Positions 18,691 through 26,956 of a DNA stretch of 64,000 nt are shown in pieces (the stretch's first letter is position 1; every line of letters begins with the position of its first letter). The DNA is from Halobacillus litoralis. Its GTDB lineage: Bacteria; Bacillota; Bacilli; Bacillales; Halobacillaceae. The notes beneath the pieces are model-generated. The model was not told the origin of the DNA, did not search any database, and saw only the letters and a list, made by a program, of their open reading frames with translations. The translations under genes and the position numbers were made by a program. The stretch spans positions 310,001 through 374,000 of the forward strand of contig NZ_JAIVAJ010000002.1 of NCBI RefSeq assembly GCF_020171725.1, read 5' to 3'.

Positions 18691-19242
18691 ATGGTGAAAA
18701 AACAAACGGTTTGGTTATTGACGATGTTGAGTTTGCTGATTGTTCTGAGTGTGTACTACATGACTTCCCCGGATAATGGAGAAATGGCATTCATACAGGA
18801 TGAAGAATGGTCTGAAATGACGGATGAGGCCTCAGGAGAAGAGAATGTTGAGGTAAGTGGTGAAGATACCGTCATCTCTCAGATCTCCACAGAGGAATTG
18901 TTTGCAACGATCCGCTTAGAACAGCAGAATAAGCGCGATCAGCTCCAAGAGCAGCTCTCAGAGATCGTGACCTCGAGCGACTTCACCGCTCAGGAAAAGA
19001 ATGAAGCCCTGGAGCGGATGGAGACGATTAAAGAGCGCCAATCCAAGGAGTCCATACTTGAGAACACAATCCGTGCTGGTGCCTCTTACGAGGATGTTCT
19101 TGTAAGAGCAGAAGATGATGTGATCTACGTATCTGTGAAAGCCAGTGAGCTTTCCAAAACGGAAACAAACGATATCATCCAGATGGTCTCCGATGAATTC
19201 GGAGAGAAGACCGTACAAGTCCAGTTCCAGCCAGCAAGCTGA
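18691..19242 (+). CDS. spoIIIAH: Stage III sporulation protein AH
   Basis: A 183-aa protein with an N-terminal transmembrane anchor (about 8-24), an acidic linker, and a YscJ/FliF-like ring-building domain (about 65-183) that binds SpoIIQ across the intermembrane space. The start is ATG 18691 after AAGGAGGGTG. It ends the operon at a terminator. Confidence 0.94.
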   Translation: MVKKQTVWLLTMLSLLIVLSVYYMTSPDNGEMAFIQDEEWSEMTDEASGEENVEVSGEDTVISQISTEELFATIRLEQQNKRDQLQEQLSEIVTSSDFTAQEKNEALERMETIKERQSKESILENTIRAGASYEDVLVRAEDDVIYVSVKASELSKTETNDIIQMVSDEFGEKTVQVQFQPAS

Positions 19243-19246
19243 AAAG

Positions 19247-19282
19247 AACCCTCTGACTGAAAGCAGTCAGAGGGTTTTTTGC
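19247..19282 (+). terminator. spoIIIA operon terminator
   Basis: AACCCTCTGACTG (19247-19259) pairs with CAGTCAGAGGGTT (19264-19276), followed by T residues. Confidence 0.93.
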
Positions 19283-19359
19283 GTGAAAAACGTCTGAACG
19301 GGAACAATGTAGGAAATTCGCATAATTTGAAGAAACTAACAGCGCTTTCAAACGGGAAG

Positions 19360-19388
19360 TTGCAGGTCTGGTTCATCTATCGTAAAAT
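19360..19388 (+). promoter_or_regulatory. accB promoter (sigma-A type)
   Basis: TTGCAG (19360-19365) and TAAAAT (19383-19388) are 17 bp apart. A degenerate cre-like sequence, CTAACAGCGCTTTCAA (19336-19351), lies just upstream; CcpA control is only a possibility. Confidence 0.65.
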
Positions 19389-19448
19389 GTTATCAGGAGT
19401 TATTAGTACCAGTTATAAAAAAGAAATTTACATAAAGGAGTGCCAGAG

Positions 19449-19940
19449 ATGTTAAAGGTGCAAGAAATCCGAGAAATCATCAAATTAATCGATGAGTCAA
19501 ACATTGACGAATTCAAGTATGAAACAGAGGGAGCGAAAGTTTCCATCAAGAAGAATAATGGACAAGTGGTGACAGAGCCTGTACAGGTAGCTCAACCTGC
19601 CAAGCCACAAGCAGCTCCTCAACCGGCGCCGGCCCCTGCCCAAGAAGAAGCAAAAGCACAAACGCAAGAAACACAGCAGAAAGAGGCGGCGTCTGATTAC
19701 GATAAAGAGATCACGTCACCTATGGTAGGGACATTCTATGCCTCTCCATCACCGGATCAGCCTGTATATGTCAAAGAGGGAGATCAAGTGAAGGAAGATA
19801 GTGTCGTTTGTATTGTAGAAGCGATGAAACTCTTCAACGAAATCGAAGCGGAAGTATCGGGCGAGATTGTAGAAATTCTTGTAGAAGACGGCGAATTAGT
19901 AGAGTATGGCCAACCGTTATTCCGCGTGAAATCTAAATAA
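19449..19940 (+). CDS. accB: Acetyl-CoA carboxylase biotin carboxyl carrier protein
   Basis: A 163-aa carrier of the biotin used in malonyl-CoA synthesis. It has an N-terminal helical region, a Pro/Ala/Gln-rich flexible linker (about 45-85) and a C-terminal biotinyl domain with the modified lysine in [12 protein letters not shown] (K127). The start is ATG 19449 with AAAGGAG at 19434-19440. It is co-transcribed with accC. The carboxyltransferase genes accAD are elsewhere. Confidence 0.97.
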   Translation: MLKVQEIREIIKLIDESNIDEFKYETEGAKVSIKKNNGQVVTEPVQVAQPAKPQAAPQPAPAPAQEEAKAQTQETQQKEAASDYDKEITSPMVGTFYASPSPDQPVYVKEGDQVKEDSVVCIVEAMKLFNEIEAEVSGEIVEILVEDGELVEYGQPLFRVKSK

Positions 19941-19958
19941 CGGAAGGTGATGAATAGA

Positions 19959-21317
19959 ATGATTAAGAAAGTATTGATTGCCAATCGAGGCGAAATCGCC
20001 GTACGAGTCATTCGTGCATGTAAAGAGATGGGAATTGAAACAGTAGCTATTTATTCAGAAGCAGATAAAGAAGCGCTTCACGTTCAAATAGCGGACGAAG
20101 CATACTGTGTTGGTCCGAAGCTGAGTAAGGACAGCTACTTGAATTATACGAATATTCTAAGTCTGGCTACGCTGACTGAGACAAATGCCATTCATCCAGG
20201 ATATGGCTTTCTCTCTGAGAACGCAGAGTTCGCTGAAATGTGCGAGGAATGTAACATCACGTTTATTGGTCCATCTGCTTATGCGATTCAGAAAATGGGA
20301 ACGAAGGACGTCGCTCGCGAAACGATGCGTGAAGCCGGGGTTCCTGTCGTACCTGGTTCCACAGGCATCATTGAAAGCGAGGAAGATGGAATCCGCATTG
20401 CTGAAGAAATTGGATACCCGGTCATCATTAAAGCAACAGCAGGAGGCGGGGGAAAAGGCATCCGCGTTGCCCGTGATGAGGACGACCTTCGTAAAGGTAT
20501 CCGTATGACTCAGCAAGAGGCGGAAACTGCCTTCGGTAATCCTGGTGTTTACATCGAGAAGTTCATTGAGGACTTCCGTCACGTCGAAATCCAGGTGCTC
20601 GCTGATAATCACGGAAACGCCGTCCATCTCGGTGAGCGTGACTGTTCCATCCAGCGCCGCTTGCAGAAGCTGATCGAAGAAACTCCTTCTCCAGCGATCG
20701 ACCCTGCCATGCGTGAAAAAATGGGGGATGCAGCTGTGAAGGCTGCGCTAGCTGTTGATTACTCTGGTGCAGGTACAGTGGAATTCATTTTCGATCAAAA
20801 AGAAAATTCCTTCTACTTCATGGAGATGAACACGCGCATTCAAGTAGAACACCCTGTAACTGAAATGGTGACAGGCGTTGATTTGATCAAGGAAATGCTT
20901 CTCATCGCAAATAACGAAAAGCTATCCTTCACTCAGGAAGAAATCACGTTTGAAGGCTGGTCCATCGAGTGTCGGATCAATGCAGAAGACCCGTTTAAGA
21001 ACTTCATGCCTTCAGCTGGAAAGATTGATATGTATCTTCCACCGGGGGGACTCGGCGTACGAGTAGACTCTGCAGCTTACCCGGGCTATATGATTCCACC
21101 TTATTACGACTCCATGGTAGCGAAGTTGATCACTTACGGAAAAGATCGTGACGAAGCGATCAGCCGTATGAGACGCGCACTAGACGAATTCGTCGTGGAA
21201 GGCGTTCATACAACGATTCCATTCCACCAACGCATGATGGAACACGAAGTTTTTGTTGGAGGAGACTTTAATACGAAGTTTCTAGATAAATATACTATAA
21301 TGAAAGATGAATCCTAA
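19959..21317 (+). CDS. accC: Acetyl-CoA carboxylase, biotin carboxylase subunit
   Basis: A 452-aa ATP-grasp enzyme that carboxylates biotin on AccB using bicarbonate and ATP. It shows the N-terminal ANRGEIAVRV fold, the glycine-rich ATP loop KATAGGGGKGIR, and the catalytic stretches FMEMNTRIQVEHPVTE and WSIECRINAEDP. Three in-frame starts exist (19947, 19950, 19959); 19959 gives the family N-terminus MIKKVLIANRGE with good spacing from GGAAGGTG. AccC may also serve the acyl-CoA carboxylase beta subunit at 54.9 kb, which has no biotin subunits beside it. Confidence 0.97.
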   Translation: MIKKVLIANRGEIAVRVIRACKEMGIETVAIYSEADKEALHVQIADEAYCVGPKLSKDSYLNYTNILSLATLTETNAIHPGYGFLSENAEFAEMCEECNITFIGPSAYAIQKMGTKDVARETMREAGVPVVPGSTGIIESEEDGIRIAEEIGYPVIIKATAGGGGKGIRVARDEDDLRKGIRMTQQEAETAFGNPGVYIEKFIEDFRHVEIQVLADNHGNAVHLGERDCSIQRRLQKLIEETPSPAIDPAMREKMGDAAVKAALAVDYSGAGTVEFIFDQKENSFYFMEMNTRIQVEHPVTEMVTGVDLIKEMLLIANNEKLSFTQEEITFEGWSIECRINAEDPFKNFMPSAGKIDMYLPPGGLGVRVDSAAYPGYMIPPYYDSMVAKLITYGKDRDEAISRMRRALDEFVVEGVHTTIPFHQRMMEHEVFVGGDFNTKFLDKYTIMKDES

Positions 21318-21332
21318 TAAGGGGTGGTCATG

Positions 21333-21734
21333 ATGAGTGAAAAGCAACTGTTGAATGTAACAGCTGGATCAACACTTGGTAATATCGAGATTGCACCGGA
21401 AGTCATCGAAGTTATTGCAGGAATTGCCGTATCAGAAGTTGCTGGTGTTGCGTCTATGCGTGGAAACTTCGCTTCTGGAGTTGTGGAACGCCTCGGTAAG
21501 AAAAACCATGGTAAAGGCGTCAAGGTAGAGCTTACAGAAGAAGGGATCCTAATCGAAGCGTATGTCGTGATGGATTACGGAATTTCCATTCCCGATACCG
21601 CTCAGAAGATTCAGGACAATACGAGACAGGCCTTGAAGAACATGACAGCTCTTGAAATTAAAGAAATCAATGTTCACGTTGTAGGCATTCAGATGGAAGC
21701 GAAAGAAGAAATTGAGGTTGAAGAAGAAATGTAA
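21333..21734 (+). CDS. yqhY: Asp23/Gls24 family envelope stress protein (YqhY)
   Basis: A 133-aa Asp23-family protein (ITP/EIAPEVIEVIAGIAVSEVAGVASM core) with an acidic C-terminal tail. In B. subtilis YqhY sits in the same place after accC and affects acetyl-CoA carboxylase activity, so a role in fatty acid homeostasis is likely. Adjacent ATGs at 21330 and 21333 are both possible after AAGGGGTGG; spacing favours 21333. Confidence 0.92.
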   Translation: MSEKQLLNVTAGSTLGNIEIAPEVIEVIAGIAVSEVAGVASMRGNFASGVVERLGKKNHGKGVKVELTEEGILIEAYVVMDYGISIPDTAQKIQDNTRQALKNMTALEIKEINVHVVGIQMEAKEEIEVEEEM

Positions 21735-21742
21735 ACGCTACA

Positions 21743-21777
21743 AGTCAGAGAGGGAGCTTCCCTTTCTGACTTTTTTC
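21743..21777 (+). terminator. accB-accC-yqhY terminator
   Basis: AGTCAGA...TCTGACT with the inner AGGGAG/CTTCCCT pairing, followed by six T residues. Confidence 0.9.
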
Positions 21778-21844
21778 ATTGCTTTCTCACCCTTGAGTTT
21801 GGGGTGGATAAAGGAAGCTCGTTCAATTATTTACGATACTTCCT

Positions 21845-21873
21845 TTGTTCAATGGCTTTTATTAAGCTAAAAT
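21845..21873 (+). promoter_or_regulatory. nusB-folD operon promoter (sigma-A type)
   Basis: TTGTTC (21845-21850) and TAAAAT (21868-21873) are 17 bp apart, 40 nt before nusB. Confidence 0.55.
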
Positions 21874-21912
21874 GGTATTATTCTAACGGATATTATTTAA
21901 AGGAGAATGATC

Positions 21913-22290
21913 ATGAAACGACGTACAGCCAGAGAAAAAGCCTTTCAGGCGCTTTTTCAAATGAACACGAACGAAATTGATATAGACGAGGCGATCCAGC
22001 ATGTCGTTGAAGATCCGACGGTTGACAGCTTTCTAGATGATCTTGTGCACGGAGTGACGGAACATCGTTCTGAATTGGACGAATGGATTGCCGCACACTT
22101 GGAGAACTGGACGTTTGACCGTCTGCCAAAAGTCGAAAAAACAGCACTTCGCATCGCAGCTTATGAGATGAAGCACAATGAAGAAGTGCCAAATCAGGTA
22201 GCGATTAACGAAGCGGTAGAGCTTGCTAAGATCTTCGGTGAAGAGGATTCAGGTAAGTTTGTTAACGGTGTTTTATCTAAAATGCTTTAA
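21913..22290 (+). CDS. nusB: Transcription antitermination factor NusB
   Basis: A 125-aa all-helical RNA-binding protein that, with NusE, recognises boxA in rRNA leaders. It has the typical RRTAREKAFQALFQM start and the VAINEAVELAKIFG and KFVNGVLSKM end. The start is ATG 21913, with AAAGGAGA at 21900-21907; the ATG at 21907 is too close to the ribosome binding site. Confidence 0.96.
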   Translation: MKRRTAREKAFQALFQMNTNEIDIDEAIQHVVEDPTVDSFLDDLVHGVTEHRSELDEWIAAHLENWTFDRLPKVEKTALRIAAYEMKHNEEVPNQVAINEAVELAKIFGEEDSGKFVNGVLSKML

Positions 22291-22314
22291 TCATCTTTTT
22301 GAGGAGGAACGGAT

Positions 22315-23169
22315 ATGTCGGCGGAAGTAATTTACGGAAATGTATTAGCAGAAGAGTTAAGGGAAGAAATGAAGCAGGAAGTAGCAGAACTCGGGACGCG
22401 CAACATCCACCCGAAGCTGGTTGTCGTAATCCTTGGGGAGGACCCGGCATCGATGTCCTATGTAAAAGGAAAGCAGAAGGCATCAGCCAAAATTGGTATG
22501 GAATCCGATTTGATCGAGCTGCCGGAGAGTACAACGCAGGAAGAACTGCTTCAGTTGATTCACAAACTGAATGAGGACAACCACGTTCACGGCATTTTAG
22601 TTCAACTGCCTGTACCGGATCATATTGATGATCAGGCTGTCATTGAAGCGATTTCTCCTAAGAAAGATGTAGACGGGTTCCACCCGATTAACGTAGGGAA
22701 GATGCTGACTGGACAAGATACATTTTATCCGTGTACCCCGTACGGCATTTTGGTCATGCTGAAACGAGCGAATATAGAGCTTGAGGGAGCGAATGTCGTT
22801 ATTGTAGGCAGAAGTAACTTGGTCGGTAAGCCTGTCGGACAGCTTCTTCTGAATGAGAATGCTACAGTGACACACTGCCACTCTCGTACAAAGGATTTAC
22901 GCTCGCATACTAAGCAGGCGGATATTTTAATTGTAGCAGCGGGTAAAGCCGACCTACTATCAGGCGACGATGTCAAAGAAGGCGCAGTTGTCATTGATGT
23001 AGGTGTGAACCGAGTAGATGGTAAATTGACTGGAGATGTGGAGTTCGAGTCCGCGAAACAGGTTGCTTCCCACATCACACCTGTACCAAAGGGTGTCGGT
23101 CCGATGACCATTACGATGCTGCTTCATAATACAATCAAAGCAGCTAAACAAATTCACAATGCTCAATAA
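22315..23169 (+). CDS. folD: Bifunctional methylene-THF dehydrogenase / methenyl-THF cyclohydrolase
   Basis: A 284-aa enzyme interconverting 5,10-methylene-THF and 10-formyl-THF with NADP. The catalytic lysine is in YVKGKQKAS. The signatures GILVQLPVPDHI, PKKDVDGFHPINVG and IVGRSNLVGKPVGQLL (dinucleotide site) and PVPKGVGPMTITML are all present. The ribosome binding site is GAGGAGG. It links to the one-carbon output of the gcv operon. Confidence 0.97.
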   Translation: MSAEVIYGNVLAEELREEMKQEVAELGTRNIHPKLVVVILGEDPASMSYVKGKQKASAKIGMESDLIELPESTTQEELLQLIHKLNEDNHVHGILVQLPVPDHIDDQAVIEAISPKKDVDGFHPINVGKMLTGQDTFYPCTPYGILVMLKRANIELEGANVVIVGRSNLVGKPVGQLLLNENATVTHCHSRTKDLRSHTKQADILIVAAGKADLLSGDDVKEGAVVIDVGVNRVDGKLTGDVEFESAKQVASHITPVPKGVGPMTITMLLHNTIKAAKQIHNAQ

Positions 23170-23181
23170 GGAGTTTTTTCT

Positions 23182-24531
23182 GTGAACGATCAGTACCTAA
23201 CTGTAACGGCTTTGACAAAGTATATAAAACGTAAACTGTCTGGTGACCCTCATTTAAAGACGGTGTGGCTCAGAGGGGAAATATCCAACTTCAAACACCA
23301 TAGCAGAGGTCATATGTACCTCTCTTTGAAAGATGAGAAGGCAAGAATTCAAGCTGTGATGTTTGCAGGACAGAACCGCAGCTTGAAATTCAATCCTGAA
23401 AACGGAATGAATGTCTTGATCAAAGGCGAAATCAATGTGTACGAACCGATGGGGCAGTATCAGCTGTACATTAAAGAAATGCAGCCTGACGGGATCGGGG
23501 CCCTCTATATGGCATTTGAGCAGTTGAAGGAGAAGTTGGAGAAAGAAGGGCTTTTTTCTGTTGATCGAAAAAAGCCGATCCCTACATATCCGAAGCACAT
23601 AGGGGTGATCACCTCTCCTACGGGTGCAGCGGTTCGGGACATTATGACAACTATTCATCGACGCTATCCGATCGTCCCGGTCACCGTTCTTCCTGTTATG
23701 GTCCAAGGAGAGCGTACAGCCAAATCCGTTTCAAATGCTATTAAATATGCGAATGAACACATGGATTGTGATGTGTTGATCGTCGGACGAGGTGGAGGTT
23801 CGATTGAGGATTTATGGGGCTTTAATGAGGAATTAGTGGCGAGAGCCATTTCAGAATCCAACATTCCGATTATCTCCGCTGTCGGGCATGAGACCGACAC
23901 AACAATCAGCGACTTTGTTGCGGATGTGAGGGCTGCTACGCCGACAGGTGCAGCTGAACTCGCCGTCCCGTCCATTCTCGAATTGAGAGAACAGGCGAAA
24001 TCCCTTAGGCAACGGTTGAATCGTGCAATGGAAGTGAGTCAAAAAGAAAGAAAACAACAGCTTCAACGCATTCAGAAGTCTTATGCCTTCAAGTATCCAG
24101 AACAGCTGATGAGGCAGAAGGAACAGGATTTAGACCGTACGTTAGAGCAATTGACTCGCAAGATGAGGGACCGCCTCCAACAAACTTCGGATCGGTGGAC
24201 TTATCTTGAGAAGCGGTTGACTCAACAGCGTCCTGACACGAAAGTGCAGGAAAACAGGGAGAAGTTGAATCAACGGACGAAGCAGATCACCGGGAACTTC
24301 CAGCAAATCGTTGACCGTAAAAAAGACCGCTTCAGAAATAATATTGAGAAGCTTAGTCTTCTCAACCCCCTCGAGATCATGAAGCGTGGCTATGCCATCC
24401 CGTTTACTGATCATGGTGAAGTGGTGAAGAGCGTGAGCCAAGTGAAAAAAGGGCAGCAGCTTGAAGTCAAATTGACAGATGGTCATTTGAATGTAGAAGT
24501 ACTGGACAAGAAGGAGGAAGATCATGGCTGA
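23182..24531 (+). CDS. xseA: Exodeoxyribonuclease VII large subunit
   Basis: A 449-aa catalytic subunit of exonuclease VII, a single-strand-specific nuclease. It has an N-terminal OB fold (about 1-100), the catalytic domain with [14 protein letters not shown] and [17 protein letters not shown], and a long coiled-coil region (about 270-390) that binds XseB. The start is GTG 23182 after AAGGAG. It overlaps xseB by 8 nt. Confidence 0.97.
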   Translation: MNDQYLTVTALTKYIKRKLSGDPHLKTVWLRGEISNFKHHSRGHMYLSLKDEKARIQAVMFAGQNRSLKFNPENGMNVLIKGEINVYEPMGQYQLYIKEMQPDGIGALYMAFEQLKEKLEKEGLFSVDRKKPIPTYPKHIGVITSPTGAAVRDIMTTIHRRYPIVPVTVLPVMVQGERTAKSVSNAIKYANEHMDCDVLIVGRGGGSIEDLWGFNEELVARAISESNIPIISAVGHETDTTISDFVADVRAATPTGAAELAVPSILELREQAKSLRQRLNRAMEVSQKERKQQLQRIQKSYAFKYPEQLMRQKEQDLDRTLEQLTRKMRDRLQQTSDRWTYLEKRLTQQRPDTKVQENREKLNQRTKQITGNFQQIVDRKKDRFRNNIEKLSLLNPLEIMKRGYAIPFTDHGEVVKSVSQVKKGQQLEVKLTDGHLNVEVLDKKEEDHG

Positions 24532-24760
24532 ACAAAAACAAGAGCTTACTTTCGAACAGGCAATGGAGCAATTAGAAGAGCTTGTTGAGAAACTAGAGTC
24601 CGGCGACGTACCGCTTGAGAAAGCGATCCAATATTATCAGGAAGGCATGAAGCTTTCTAAAGTCTGCAATGAGAAGCTTGGCAATGTTGAAAAGCAAATG
24701 CAGCAGATCATGAATGAGCACGGTGAGTTGGAACCTTTTTCGATCCAGGAGGACGAATGA
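24524..24760 (+). CDS. xseB: Exodeoxyribonuclease VII small subunit
   Basis: A 78-aa helical protein that wraps the XseA coiled coil. It has the family motif [27 protein letters not shown]. The start overlaps xseA by 8 nt and its stop overlaps the ispA start (ATGA). Confidence 0.96.
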   Translation: MAEQKQELTFEQAMEQLEELVEKLESGDVPLEKAIQYYQEGMKLSKVCNEKLGNVEKQMQQIMNEHGELEPFSIQEDE

Positions 24761-25641
24761 AGGTGAATCTTCAGTCGTATTTATCTGAAAAACGTCAATT
24801 AGTCAATGAACAGCTCGAAAACTATGTCAGAGATTATTCCTATCCAGGCAGGCTGCAGGATGCTATGCTCTATTCCATTGAGGCCGGAGGGAAAAGGCTG
24901 CGTCCTATCCTTCTCATGGCTACCGCTGAAGCGTTCGGTGTCGAAGAAGTGAAGACACTTGCCGTCGCTTCTGGTTTAGAGATGATTCATACGTATTCCC
25001 TTATTCATGATGACCTTCCCGCTATGGATAACGATGATATCCGCAGAGGGATGCCGACGAGTCATAAGAAATTCGATGAGGCTACTGCCATCCTTGCGGG
25101 GGATGCGCTTCTGACACTCAGTTCTCAAGTAATTACAGACAACGAGAAGTTGACTGATGAACAAAAAGTCTTCCTCGTTCGCGAGCTGTCTAAAGCAAGC
25201 GGTGCACGCGGCATGGTGGAAGGCCAGATGAAGGATATGGAAAGTGAAAACCGAAGTGTCTCGCTTGAGGAGCTTGAGTATATCCACAAAAACAAAACCG
25301 GCCAGCTTCTGAACTTTGCTGTCATGGCAGGAGCTTACCTCGGTGAGGCAACTGATTTTGAAATGGACCAAATGAAGCACATGGGACAAGCGCTAGGACT
25401 GATTTTCCAAATTCAAGATGACATTTTGGATGTTACCGGTGACGCAGACAAAATCGGTAAACCGGTCGGAAGCGATGAAGGCAATCATAAAAGTACGTAT
25501 CCCAAGCTTCTTGGTCTTGACGGTGCAAAAGAGCAGAAGAATCGTCTCGTTCAAACAGCAGTAGAGGCTTTGGAGCAGGCAGGTGTGAACGATTCATGGC
25601 TGTCTGAATTAATCGACCATTTGAGCAGTCGTGACCACTGA
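24757..25641 (+). CDS. ispA: Farnesyl diphosphate synthase / polyprenyl synthetase
   Basis: A 294-aa prenyltransferase that condenses IPP with DMAPP and GPP. The first aspartate-rich motif is DDLPAMDND and the second is [17 protein letters not shown] binds substrate. It feeds menaquinone, undecaprenyl phosphate and other isoprenoids together with Dxs, encoded just downstream. The start is ATG 24757 after CAGGAGGACGA, overlapping xseB by 4 nt. The OLE RNA promoter begins 10 nt after its stop. Confidence 0.96.
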   Translation: MKVNLQSYLSEKRQLVNEQLENYVRDYSYPGRLQDAMLYSIEAGGKRLRPILLMATAEAFGVEEVKTLAVASGLEMIHTYSLIHDDLPAMDNDDIRRGMPTSHKKFDEATAILAGDALLTLSSQVITDNEKLTDEQKVFLVRELSKASGARGMVEGQMKDMESENRSVSLEELEYIHKNKTGQLLNFAVMAGAYLGEATDFEMDQMKHMGQALGLIFQIQDDILDVTGDADKIGKPVGSDEGNHKSTYPKLLGLDGAKEQKNRLVQTAVEALEQAGVNDSWLSELIDHLSSRDH

Positions 25642-25651
25642 TGGATTTTGA

Positions 25652-25680
25652 TTGAGCGACTCTTCATATTGTGGTATATT
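25652..25680 (+). promoter_or_regulatory. Promoter of OLE RNA (sigma-A, extended -10)
   Basis: TTGAGC (25652-25657) and TATATT (25675-25680) are 17 bp apart, with TGG directly upstream of the -10 (25672-25674). Predicted start is near 25687, three bases before the terminal stem of the RNA. The RNA can therefore be made independently of ispA read-through. Confidence 0.65.
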
Positions 25681-25686
25681 AGGTTT

Positions 25687-26305
25687 AGAAAAGGAATGGT
25701 GCAGTATCCTAGTCGGTCCTCCGTTCCTGAAGGCGGGCCTAAAAATCCGCCAAAGGGCACATCGATGAAGTTCCTTGTGTTGGCTTGAGGCGCCCAGCCT
25801 TGGGTCGATGCTGGGAGTTAAGGTCGCAGGGCGATCCACAAAGGCATGTGGGCGTTGACCCTGCTTCCGCGGAGGCCCATCTTTGTAAAGGTTTCTAAGC
25901 TAGAAATCTTTATGAAATGGGGTATGAACCTGCAGCATAAGGAGTAAAATCTTTATGCGCAGCGTAGCCTGCCTTGAGTGGTCATGAGGGGATTATAGTA
26001 TGTCAGCATCAAAAAACTGGATGGCCACCAGTTTCGGGATGTGTTAACTATATGAAATCAGAACTGCAAAAGAGGCTAAGGAACGGTCAAAGGCTGTCGG
26101 GGAAATCCCCTAGGCTGTTCACGTACAGGACATGATTCAGGAATTATAGTGCGGACTGAGTGGCAATCTAGTCCAGTATTCGGAAACGTTACTGAGTCGA
26201 GTTTAATGGGGAACCGCCAGAGTGGTGACACTCGGTACTCGATTGGGAAAACCTACTAGACCTAAGCCGCAATTTTTACCTGAATGATGACCATTCCTTT
26301 CGTTA
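25687..26305 (+). ncRNA. ole: OLE RNA (ornate, large, extremophilic RNA)
   Basis: This gap of almost 700 bases has no credible gene but is full of structure. An 11-bp perfect closing stem pairs AAAGGAATGGT (25690-25700) with ACCATTCCTTT (26290-26300), defining a unit of about 611 nt, the size of known OLE RNAs. Strong internal hairpins include AAAGGTTTCTA/TAGAAATCTTT (25887-25911, one G-U pair), AAACTGG/CCAGTTT (26014-26034), GGCGG/CCGCC (25732-25751) and a GCATAAGG/CTTTATGC pair around 25936-25960. Known OLE RNAs lie between the isoprenoid gene ispA and oapA-dxs in Bacillus halodurans, which is exactly the arrangement here. In that species OLE forms a membrane ribonucleoprotein with OapA and is linked to ethanol, cold and magnesium stress. 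I could not run a covariance model, so the identification rests on size, closing stem and gene context. Confidence 0.92.
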
Positions 26306-26338
26306 CATACTAAAATTAATGAACAGCAGAGGTTTACC

Positions 26339-26929
26339 ATGAATGATAAATTTAAAAAATCAGTCAAATTCAGTATAAGTATTGCCGTTATCACATTTGT
26401 GTTAGCGGCTATTTTTTCAGTCGTTTCCAACTCGGTGTTAAGCGGAGTAGTATGGATTATCGGACTCATCATCGTGTTTATCATCGTATTTATTGGTGTG
26501 TTTTTCGATATGCTGGGAATAGCGGCTACTGCTGCAGAGGAGACGCCGTTTCATGCCATGGCATCGGAGAAGGTGGCTGGAGCTAAGGAAGCCATCCTCA
26601 TCGTGAGAAACGCCGATCGATTCGCTAGTTTTTGTAATGATGTAATAGGGGATATATCTGGTATAGTGAGTGGTACTGCCTCGGGTATGGTCGTCCTTCA
26701 ATTGGCTGGATCTATCGGCTATACTGAAGGTTCCACCGTTCAAATTACGATATCCGTAATCCTGACGAGCATAGTGGCTGCTCTCACTGTAGGAGGTAAG
26801 GCGCTCGGGAAGTTCCTGGCGATTAATTCATCGACGAGAATCATCTTTCTTGCCGCGCGGTTGATTTCCTGGATGGAATCCAGACTTAAGATCACGGTAC
26901 TGCCTAAATCAACATCCTCCAAAAAATAA
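26339..26929 (+). CDS. oapA: OLE-associated membrane protein OapA
   Basis: A 196-aa integral membrane protein with hydrophobic segments at about 11-33 and 36-58, and further ones near 108-125 and 135-155. They are separated by a conserved-looking loop (FDMLGIAATAAEETPFHAMASEK, KGA-like basic patch, RNADRFASFCNDVIGDISG). The C-terminal part is basic (RLKITVLPKSTSSKK). Position 38 nt downstream of the OLE RNA and upstream of dxs identifies it as OapA, the protein known to bind OLE RNA and bring it to the membrane. The AEETPFHAMA stretch recalls the DUF21/CorC membrane domain of divalent-cation proteins; that link is inference. The start is ATG 26339 after AGAGG. Confidence 0.9.
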   Translation: MNDKFKKSVKFSISIAVITFVLAAIFSVVSNSVLSGVVWIIGLIIVFIIVFIGVFFDMLGIAATAAEETPFHAMASEKVAGAKEAILIVRNADRFASFCNDVIGDISGIVSGTASGMVVLQLAGSIGYTEGSTVQITISVILTSIVAALTVGGKALGKFLAINSSTRIIFLAARLISWMESRLKITVLPKSTSSKK

Positions 26930-26956
26930 TATAGATCATGATAAGGGGGTCCTTTG

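Noticed and set aside
25551..25839. Minus-strand frames of 69-76 codons entering the OLE region
   Set aside because: They lack ribosome binding sites, run antisense to ispA and the structured RNA, and resemble no protein.
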